A stretch of 7,382 bases of DNA from B16-G9 sp964400655 (GTDB lineage: Bacteria; Bacteroidota; Bacteroidia; Bacteroidales; F082), in the NCBI GenBank assembly GCA_964400655.1, contig CAYNVN010000073.1:1-7382 (forward strand). Direction: 5' to 3'. This document shows positions 1-5,300 of the stretch, piece after piece (positions within the stretch are counted from its first letter, which is position 1; each line of letters begins with the position of its first letter). Made by a program: the position numbers and the translations under genes. The notes under the pieces were generated by a model. It did no database searches and had not been told where the DNA came from. It was given only the letters and a program-made list of their open reading frames with translations.

Positions 1-38
1 AACGGTATTTTCGGGAAACCGGAATATTGTATAAATAA

Positions 39-737
39 TCAACCTACCTCGCTGATTTTGCTCAGCATTTCGTAGTTGATAATTTTAAAAGATTTTCCCG
101 ACATATCGATTAATCCCTCATCGTTAAAATCTTTTAAAACCCGTACCACGCTTTCGGTTGACATATTGGTTAGTTCGGCCAGTTCGCCGCGGGTAAGCGG
201 CAGGTCAAACTCTATTGTGTTGAATATTCTGTTGGCAAGACAAAGTAAAATATCGGCAATCCTGCCATGGAGCTGCTTATGGGTGAGGCAGTAAAACCGC
301 CCGTAAATTTGAACCGTATTTTCGTTGAGCACATTGATTACCCGATAGGCAAATTTGGCATTCTCTCTGATAATTTGCTTAAAAACATTGATATCTATCA
401 ATTCTACTTCCGAATCGGAATAGGTGGCCGCCGAATAAAGAAAAATATTGTTCCCGTCGTAAATGGAAGGCAACCCGATTAAATTTCCAGTGGGCGAAAT
501 TTTTAGCACAAGCTTTTTAGGTTCACCTTCAAGATAAATTTTCGCCAGCCCTTTTTTTAAATAGATAATGTGTGATGCAAACGACCCCTGCTTGCAAACA
601 ATCTCACCTTTGTTATAATGAACAACCACTTTGTTCTTTTCAACCAGCTCTTTTTGTTCCGGTGTCAACTCGTCAAAGCATGAAAACTTACTGTCGTAAA
701 CCGTGCATGTATTTGTATATCCCTGATTATGCTTCAT
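39..737 (-). CDS. Crp/Fnr-family transcriptional regulator
   Basis: A 232-residue cytoplasmic DNA-binding regulator, of normal length for the family. Residues about 20-125 form the cyclic-nucleotide-binding-like beta roll (HYNKGEIVCKQG at 40-51, then the ISPTGNLIGLPSIYDG stretch), 126-170 the dimerisation helix, and 180-225 the winged helix-turn-helix (LTRGELAELTNMSTESVVRVL). The recognition helix has E195 and R199, matching the Glu and Arg with which FNR reads TTGAT half-sites; V198 stands where FNR has Ser. The Arg-Ser pair that binds cAMP in CRP is not seen. C11 and C20 could align with two of the three N-terminal cluster cysteines of E. coli FNR, but Y14 occupies the middle position and no Cys122 equivalent is visible, so a classical 4Fe-4S sensor is unlikely. 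The signal is unknown. It is transcribed divergently from the octaheme cytochrome gene, across a region with FNR-type palindromes, so it is the likely local regulator (inference). The ATG at 737 is preceded by A/T-rich sequence without a Shine-Dalgarno. Confidence 0.93.
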   Translation of the reverse strand: MKHNQGYTNTCTVYDSKFSCFDELTPEQKELVEKNKVVVHYNKGEIVCKQGSFASHIIYLKKGLAKIYLEGEPKKLVLKISPTGNLIGLPSIYDGNNIFLYSAATYSDSEVELIDINVFKQIIRENAKFAYRVINVLNENTVQIYGRFYCLTHKQLHGRIADILLCLANRIFNTIEFDLPLTRGELAELTNMSTESVVRVLKDFNDEGLIDMSGKSFKIINYEMLSKISEVG

Positions 738-755
738 TTAAAATTATTTCACATT

Positions 756-763
756 CAAAAATA
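756..763 (-). promoter_or_regulatory. candidate -7 element of the regulator gene
   Basis: On the minus strand this reads TATTTTTG, an exact match to the Bacteroidota -7 consensus TAnnTTTG. It lies 18 nt before the regulator's ATG, giving a very short leader of roughly 15 nt. No good -33 TTTG is seen at the expected distance. The perfect FNR-type palindrome would be centred about 39 bp upstream of the predicted start, close to the position used by FNR-like activators that touch RNA polymerase. The match is short in A/T-rich DNA and could be chance. Confidence 0.4.
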
Positions 764-771
764 CAAAACTC

Positions 772-776
772 ATCAA
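772..776. promoter_or_regulatory. isolated FNR-type half-site (ATCAA)
   Basis: An ATCAA half-site with no matching TTGAT on its left. It is part of an 8-bp direct repeat (ATCAACTA at 772-779 and 794-801) with a 22-bp period, so it sits in register with the two palindromic sites that follow. It may be a remnant or a weak accessory contact of the same regulator. Confidence 0.35.
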
Positions 777-784
777 CTAATTAT

Positions 785-798
785 TTGATTTATATCAA
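785..798. promoter_or_regulatory. FNR-type operator, perfect palindrome
   Basis: TTGAT-TTAT-ATCAA is an exact match to the FNR consensus TTGAT-N4-ATCAA. It lies between the divergently transcribed Crp/Fnr regulator and octaheme cytochrome genes. Since the regulator's recognition helix keeps the Glu and Arg expected for TTGAT reading, this site is probably bound by that protein or a paralogue (inference). It could serve both promoters: about 39 bp upstream of the predicted regulator start and about 94 bp upstream of the predicted cytochrome operon start. Confidence 0.75.
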
Positions 799-805
799 CT
801 ATTTT

Positions 806-819
806 CCGATTCATATCAA
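806..819. promoter_or_regulatory. second FNR-type operator, degraded left half
   Basis: CCGAT-TCAT-ATCAA has a perfect right half and three of five matching bases in the left half. It starts exactly 21 bp after the perfect site, about two helical turns, so both sites face the same side of the DNA. It lies about 73 bp upstream of the predicted start of the cytochrome operon, near a position used by upstream-acting Crp/Fnr activators. The phasing is what makes it credible; the sequence alone would be weak. Confidence 0.5.
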
Positions 820-874
820 AAAAGAACCTAACGCCGTAGTGCCCTTATTTTTCAAAACATCCTTTATCGCACAA

Positions 875-882
875 TAACTTTG
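875..882 (+). promoter_or_regulatory. candidate -7 element of the cytochrome/rhodanese operon
   Basis: TAACTTTG matches the Bacteroidota -7 consensus TAnnTTTG exactly and would place the transcript start near 886, leaving a leader of about 41 nt before the ATG at 927. No clear -33 TTTG lies 19-21 bp upstream. A weak -33 box is compatible with a promoter that depends on an activator bound at the operators upstream (inference). Confidence 0.55.
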
Positions 883-926
883 TTTCTGTAAACAAATTAA
901 CAGAAATAACCAATACACATTGCATT

Positions 927-2519
927 ATGAGAAAAATAATATCCTTAATTATTTTACTGTTTTTTTCTGTATTGGAAATGCAGGTAGAAGCGCAGGATGA
1001 TACGGGACAAACACAAAGCGATACCTCTTTAAGCGTTAAGCTCAGGAATTATATCCGCCGGGCCGACCGAAACACGGAACCGTCGGTTGACCACAAAAAG
1101 TTTGACATTTTAAAACAACCTTTTGCCTCTCCACAGGATGCTACCGCCGCCTGTTTAAGCTGTCATACCGAGCGGCACAAGGAGATTATGAAAAACAACC
1201 ACTGGACATGGTCGCGCACCGAAGAGCTGAAAGGAAAAGGAAAAATTCCTTTGGGAAAGAAAAACATCCTAAACAACTTTTGCATTGGTATTTCGGGAAG
1301 CGAAGCAACCTGTACACGTTGTCATATCGGTTACGGCTGGAGCGACAAATCGTTTGACTTTAAAAACCCGAATAACATCGACTGTTTGGTATGTCACGAC
1401 AATTCGGGTACCTATAAAAAAGAGAAAGGAAAAGCGGGTTATCCCAAAGAGAGCGTTGACCTTAATTATGTAGCTCAAAATATTGGCAGGCCCACCAAAG
1501 AAAACTGTGGTGTTTGTCACTTTTGGGGCGGCGGCGGAAACAATGTTAAACACGGCGACCTGGAAAAGGCAATTCTTGAAGCCAACACCGATGTTGATGT
1601 ACATATGGGATATGACGGCGAAAACATGGAGTGTGTCGATTGTCACATCACCGAGAAACATCAGATTGCCGGAAAACTTTATGCGTTATCGTCCGAAAAT
1701 AAAAACAGGGCTACCTGTACTTATTGTCACACCGATGCACCCCATACCGATAAAATTTTAAACGAACATTTTATCCGGGTTACCTGCCAGGCTTGTCACA
1801 TTCCCGAATATGCCAAGGTTAACGGTACCAAAATGTGGTGGGACTGGTCAAAAGCCGGACGGCTGGATGAAAACGGCAAACAGATACACGAAAACGATGC
1901 CGACGGAAACCATAACTACCTTTCAATTAAAGGTACGTTTGTTTACGACGACCATGTGGTCCCTGAATATTTTTGGTTTAACGGAACTGCCAACCACCAG
2001 CTTATTACCGATAAAATTGATACCGTTCCGGTGCAGATGAATACCCTTTACGGCTCATATCACGACAAAAGCTCAAAAATATGGCCCGTTAAAGTTCATC
2101 GGGGAAAACAAATATACGATACGGTTTATAAAACCCTGATACAACCCAAACTGTGGGATGCCCAATATAACGACAGCGCTTACTGGAAAGCCTTCGACTG
2201 GGACAAAGCCGCCGCTGCCGGTATGAAATACCTCGGACTTCCCTATAGCGGTGGATACGGATTTGTTGAAACCGAAATGTATTGGCCGCTCAATCACATG
2301 GTTTCAAAACGCAACAAGGCGCTTACCTGCACCGATTGCCATTCGCGTACCGACAGCAGGTTGGCCGCCTTAACCGATTTTTATCTTCCCGGCAGGGATA
2401 AAAGCTCATGGATTGACGGTTTTGGAATTGCTTTTATCATTCTTGCTTTTGTGGGAGTTATTATACACAGTACACTTCGATACATATTTAAAAAGAAATG
2501 CTTTTTAGAAACAGAATAA
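927..2519 (+). CDS. octaheme c-type cytochrome, tetrathionate reductase (OTR) family, membrane-anchored
   Basis: A 530-residue exported multiheme reductase. A signal peptide covers about 1-22. There are eight CXXCH heme-binding motifs, with first cysteines at residues 76, 129, 153, 194, 236, 264, 287 and 468, then one transmembrane helix at about 497-520 followed by a basic KKK stretch, anchoring the heme domain on the periplasmic face. The sequence around hemes 2 and 3 (NNFC119I, CTRCHIGYGW, DCLVCHDNSGTYKK) is as I remember it in the Shewanella OTR family. There the catalytic heme has a lysine distal ligand; K164 or K165 is the candidate here, and C119 is a non-heme cysteine that may lie near the active site. 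OTR from Shewanella reduces tetrathionate, and also nitrite and hydroxylamine in vitro; the in vivo substrate here is unknown. It is first in the operon, and the adjacent cytochrome b is its likely electron donor. The ATG at 927 is chosen because the signal peptide follows it directly; no Shine-Dalgarno is seen. Confidence 0.92.
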   Translation: MRKIISLIILLFFSVLEMQVEAQDDTGQTQSDTSLSVKLRNYIRRADRNTEPSVDHKKFDILKQPFASPQDATAACLSCHTERHKEIMKNNHWTWSRTEELKGKGKIPLGKKNILNNFCIGISGSEATCTRCHIGYGWSDKSFDFKNPNNIDCLVCHDNSGTYKKEKGKAGYPKESVDLNYVAQNIGRPTKENCGVCHFWGGGGNNVKHGDLEKAILEANTDVDVHMGYDGENMECVDCHITEKHQIAGKLYALSSENKNRATCTYCHTDAPHTDKILNEHFIRVTCQACHIPEYAKVNGTKMWWDWSKAGRLDENGKQIHENDADGNHNYLSIKGTFVYDDHVVPEYFWFNGTANHQLITDKIDTVPVQMNTLYGSYHDKSSKIWPVKVHRGKQIYDTVYKTLIQPKLWDAQYNDSAYWKAFDWDKAAAAGMKYLGLPYSGGYGFVETEMYWPLNHMVSKRNKALTCTDCHSRTDSRLAALTDFYLPGRDKSSWIDGFGIAFIILAFVGVIIHSTLRYIFKKKCFLETE

Positions 2520-2523
2520 TCTC

Positions 2524-2531
2524 AGGGAGGA
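2524..2531 (+). promoter_or_regulatory. strong Shine-Dalgarno before the cytochrome b gene
   Basis: AGGGAGGA ends 7 nt before the ATG at 2539, close to ideal spacing. It fixes the start codon. It is unusual here because none of the other six genes has a comparable site, as expected in Bacteroidota, where Shine-Dalgarno use is low. Confidence 0.7.
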
Positions 2532-2538
2532 ATTCGAA

Positions 2539-3690
2539 ATGAAAAAAATATACATATACAAAGGTTTTGAACGGTTTTGGCATTGGGGTCAGGCTATTAT
2601 CATCCTTTTCATGGTAGTTACCGGTTTTGAAATTCACGGCAGCTATACCCTGTTTGGCTACGAAAATGCCGTTAAATGGCACACAACGGCAGCATGGGCA
2701 TTTGTAACCCTAATTGTGTTTGCTATTTTTTGGCACTTTACCACCGGTGAGTGGAGACAATATATTCCAAACACACAATACCTTAAAGCCCAGTTCGACT
2801 ATTACATCGGAGGAATTTTCCAAAATGCTCCCCACCCAACCAACAAAACGGTTTACAATAAATTTAATCCCCTTCAACGCATTATCTATTTCGGTTTAAA
2901 AATACTCATCATCCCTGCCATGGTGGTTACCGGATTTTTGTATCTCTACTTTCACTATCCCCAGTTCGGTATCGAGGTGGACAGTTTAAAACCCATTGCA
3001 CTTATTCATACGCTTGGTGCATTTTCACTCATCGCTTTTGTTATTGCTCACGTATATCTTACCACGGTTACAGGTGTTAAACCCTGGTCGAGTATTGCGG
3101 CAATGGTTACGGGATGGGAAGAGATGGGTGAAGAGGAATCGAAAATTGCCGTGGAAGAGGAGATGGAAAAGGCACTGCTCGACATCAAAGAAAAATTTAA
3201 AGCAGGAAAAGAAAAGAGTGATTTTCTGGATGAAGCACTGGATGAGGTTCAGTCAAAAATCGGGGCTAAACGCGATACCCGTTTCCGGGATGCCATCAGC
3301 AAAAGCGGTGCAGGCTATTTCTGTATCGGCAAAGACGGCTATTACAAAGAGGTAAACGAAGCATGGCTACACCTTTATAAGTACGACTCAAAAGATGAAA
3401 TCATCGGTAAACATTACAGGCTAAGCCGAACCGAAGAAGATTTTAAAGAGCTTGAAGAGAGTGTTGCCAAAGTTTTACAAGGCGAAACAATCAATCACGG
3501 CGAGGTAAAACGAATTTGTAAAGACGGCTCCGTAGGTTATCATACGCTTACCATTTCACCGGTTTATGTTAACGATAAAGTTGAATGTTTTGAAGGATTC
3601 ATCATCGACACAACCGATCGCCGCCTGGCCGAAACCGAACTGCTTAAAAAACAATTACGAATTGATAAAAAATTGAAAAACAAAAAATAA
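2539..3690 (+). CDS. four-helix cytochrome b fused to coiled coil and PAS domain
   Basis: A 383-residue inner-membrane protein. Residues 1-190 form a cytochrome b of the b561 / thiosulfate-reductase-cytochrome-b type, with helices at about 17-36, 50-67, 117-139 and 155-176. Likely heme-ligand histidines are H15 (FWHW), H48 (KWHTTAAW), H157 (IHTLG) and H171 (AHVYLTT). This family usually oxidises quinol and passes electrons to a periplasmic reductase, here presumably the octaheme cytochrome encoded 19 nt upstream. After helix 4, residues 194-245 are charged and helical, probably a coiled coil, and 246-365 form a PAS domain (FRDAISKSGAGYFCIGKDG, EVNEAW, then FEGFIIDTTDRR at the end). A short lysine-rich tail follows with no kinase, cyclase or HTH output domain. 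Four helices with an N-in start put the PAS domain in the cytoplasm. The family's usual length is about 200 residues, so the C-terminal half is an addition. The frame is continuous with no sign of a frameshift. Confidence 0.88.
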   Translation: MKKIYIYKGFERFWHWGQAIIILFMVVTGFEIHGSYTLFGYENAVKWHTTAAWAFVTLIVFAIFWHFTTGEWRQYIPNTQYLKAQFDYYIGGIFQNAPHPTNKTVYNKFNPLQRIIYFGLKILIIPAMVVTGFLYLYFHYPQFGIEVDSLKPIALIHTLGAFSLIAFVIAHVYLTTVTGVKPWSSIAAMVTGWEEMGEEESKIAVEEEMEKALLDIKEKFKAGKEKSDFLDEALDEVQSKIGAKRDTRFRDAISKSGAGYFCIGKDGYYKEVNEAWLHLYKYDSKDEIIGKHYRLSRTEEDFKELEESVAKVLQGETINHGEVKRICKDGSVGYHTLTISPVYVNDKVECFEGFIIDTTDRRLAETELLKKQLRIDKKLKNKK

Positions 3691-3696
3691 ATTGCC

Positions 3697-4215
3697 ATGA
3701 AAATCATTAAATCATTTTTTGGAACGGCAGCATTAATGCTTGCACTGTTTACCGTAAGCTGTAATTCATCAACCTCGTATCCCGATGTTAAAGCCATGGT
3801 AAAGGCTGCTGCCGAAGATGTTGAATTTATTACCGTTGAACAACTGATGACCAAAATCGACAGCGGAGATGTATTCAACCTGATAGATGTACGCGAGCTT
3901 AAAGAATACAACCACGGTTACATTCCCGGTGCCATTAATATTCCGCGTGGCGTACTTGAATTCAAAATTAACAACGAACAGTACTGGACCAACGAAGGCC
4001 TCTATCTTCCTTTAAAGGATGAGGAGTTTGTGCTGGTTTGTAAAAAAGGTTCGCGCAGTATTCTTGCTGCACAATCCATTAAAAAACTGGGATACGAAAA
4101 TGTAAAGGTGCTCGAAGGAGGATGGAAAAAGTGGGAACTTACTTATCCCGATGTGCAGGAAAAGAACCTTGATGAAGGAAATCATGAAGAAGTTGAAGAA
4201 GTTGGCGGTTGTTAA
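3697..4215 (+). CDS. exported single-domain rhodanese, probable lipoprotein
   Basis: A 172-residue sulfurtransferase. A signal sequence ends in FTVSC22, an imperfect lipobox (Thr at -3), so lipidation of C22 is probable rather than certain. The rhodanese domain covers about 43-150: LIDVRELKEYNHGYIPGAINIP at 62-83 is the family's Asp-x-Arg and GHIPGA region, and the active-site loop is C115-KKGSR, the CxxGxR pattern that carries a persulfide. The motif GGWKKW closes the domain. The tail (151-172) is acidic and ends in Gly-Gly-Cys. The gene starts 6 nt after the cytochrome b stop, so co-translation is likely. Rhodaneses move sulfane sulfur from thiosulfate or persulfides to a thiophilic acceptor; the acceptor here is unknown. 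No acidic cluster follows C22, so a periplasm-facing location is more likely than surface exposure (inference). Confidence 0.88.
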   Translation: MKIIKSFFGTAALMLALFTVSCNSSTSYPDVKAMVKAAAEDVEFITVEQLMTKIDSGDVFNLIDVRELKEYNHGYIPGAINIPRGVLEFKINNEQYWTNEGLYLPLKDEEFVLVCKKGSRSILAAQSIKKLGYENVKVLEGGWKKWELTYPDVQEKNLDEGNHEEVEEVGGC

Positions 4216-4263
4216 CCCATTTATAGAATCAAATCAATTATAACATTTTTAAAACCAATTATC

Positions 4264-5232
4264 ATGAAAAAGATTTTAAATTATTTTATCGTATTAATGA
4301 TTGTTCCTGCCCTGTTTTTGGGAGGTTGTAAAAAAACCGACGATACCCCCGAAGCGGAAAAAGGAAATTTCAACACCCTGAAAACCTATCTTATTGAAAA
4401 TTCCATGGATTTACCCGATATGCTTAACGGCTGGATTGTTTCGGCTGAAGGTATCCATGACAAACTGGGTGATTATCACATTATGGATATCCGTTCGGCT
4501 GCCGATTTTGCAAACGGCCACATTGAAGGTGCCGTTAACAGTACGCTGGCCAATATTGTAAACGATGCCAAAGATGTAACCAAACAAATTGTGGTGGTTT
4601 GCTATACCGGCCAAACCGCTTCACATGCAGTAATTGCATTGCGCCTCAGCGGACATCCCAATGCACAGGTGCTAAAATGGGGAATGAGCGGATGGAACGA
4701 AGTTTTTGCCGGTCCCTGGAACTCAAATGTAGGAAACACGGCCGACGATTACCCTAACAGCTGGACCACCGATGCAACTGCCGAAATAAAAGATTTTGAA
4801 TATCCGGGTTGGGAAACCACTGTTACCGATGGTGCCGAAATTTTAAAAGATAAGGTAAATGAAATGCTGCAAAACGGATTTAGTGGTATTTCCAGCACCG
4901 ATGTATTGACTGCTCCGTCCGATTATTTTGTTAACAACTACTGGGCTGCAGCCGATGTTGAGCATTACGGGCATATCAAGGGTGCTTACCGGATTAAAGA
5001 AGACCTTTCGCTGGCATCGGGAGGCATTAAAAACCTTGATCCTTCAAAAACAATTGTTACCTATTGCTGGACAGGTCAAACCTCTTCAATGGTTACCGCT
5101 TACCTGAAAGTGCTCGGTTACAATACCAAAAGCTTAAAATTTGGTACCAACGCCATGATTCACGATAAACTTGAATCTCACAAATGGGGCCCGGGTGCCA
5201 TTATGGATTACGAATATGTAACCGGTAAATAA
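4264..5232 (+). CDS. double-rhodanese lipoprotein with two catalytic cysteines
   Basis: A 322-residue lipoprotein; ALFLGGC22 is a good lipobox. Two rhodanese-like domains follow. Domain 1 (about 55-150) has IMDIRSAADFANGHIEGA and the loop C113-YTGQT. Domain 2 (about 205-300) has EHYGHIKGA and the loop C268-WTGQT, but the usual Asp-x-Arg before it is replaced by an aberrant FVNNYWAAADV stretch. Both loops are C-aromatic-T-G-Q-T, so the domains look like an internal duplication. Classical two-domain rhodaneses keep only the C-terminal cysteine; here both are present. The residues after C22 (KKTDD) resemble the charged or acidic lipoprotein export signal that sends Bacteroidota lipoproteins to the cell surface, so surface display is possible (inference). 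It starts 48 nt after the previous gene in an A/T-rich leader without a Shine-Dalgarno. Substrate and partner are unknown; exported sulfane-sulfur transfer is the best guess. Confidence 0.87.
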   Translation: MKKILNYFIVLMIVPALFLGGCKKTDDTPEAEKGNFNTLKTYLIENSMDLPDMLNGWIVSAEGIHDKLGDYHIMDIRSAADFANGHIEGAVNSTLANIVNDAKDVTKQIVVVCYTGQTASHAVIALRLSGHPNAQVLKWGMSGWNEVFAGPWNSNVGNTADDYPNSWTTDATAEIKDFEYPGWETTVTDGAEILKDKVNEMLQNGFSGISSTDVLTAPSDYFVNNYWAAADVEHYGHIKGAYRIKEDLSLASGGIKNLDPSKTIVTYCWTGQTSSMVTAYLKVLGYNTKSLKFGTNAMIHDKLESHKWGPGAIMDYEYVTGK

Positions 5233-5241
5233 TAATTACAT

Positions 5242-5268
5242 CTAAACGGGCAATTTTTGCCCGTTTAG
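5242..5268 (+). terminator. perfect 12-bp hairpin between rhodanese and porin genes
   Basis: CTAAACGGGCAA and its exact reverse complement TTGCCCGTTTAG flank a 3-nt TTT loop, 9 nt after the double-rhodanese stop codon. The RNA stem would be stable. The following bases (GTTTCCGTTTC) are only partly T-rich, so this is either a leaky intrinsic terminator or a processing/stabilising hairpin that sets different mRNA levels for the rhodanese and porin genes. Confidence 0.65.
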
Positions 5269-5300
5269 GTTTCCGTTTCAAACCAATAAAACCTTGAATT

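Noticed and set aside
3..21. Possible CGGT/ACCG hairpin as terminator of the regulator gene
   Set aside because: Only four paired bases and no T-tract on the minus strand; too weak to call, and the window edge prevents a better look.
39..737. Classical oxygen-sensing FNR with a 4Fe-4S cluster
   Set aside because: Only two plausible ligand cysteines are conserved at the N-terminus and no Cys122 counterpart is visible.
572..877. Open frame on the plus strand over the regulator's 5' end and the divergent promoter region
   Set aside because: It is antisense to the regulator, runs through the operators, and its product has no recognisable domain or coherent composition.
1269..1661. 130-codon open frame on the minus strand inside the octaheme cytochrome gene
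   Set aside because: It is a shadow of a well-supported gene whose reading frame carries the heme motifs; there is no leader or domain support.
927..2519. Assignment of the octaheme cytochrome as an MccA-type sulfite reductase or an octaheme nitrite reductase (ONR)
   Set aside because: MccA has a long-spaced CX15CH heme motif and ONR a CXXCK motif; here all eight motifs are plain CXXCH, and the NNFC/GYGW region fits the OTR family better.
3274..3690. Frameshift or broken gene explanation for the PAS domain (remnant of a histidine kinase)
   Set aside because: The reading frame is continuous from the cytochrome b through the PAS domain, the linker is well formed, and the next gene begins 6 nt after the stop with no kinase remnant between.
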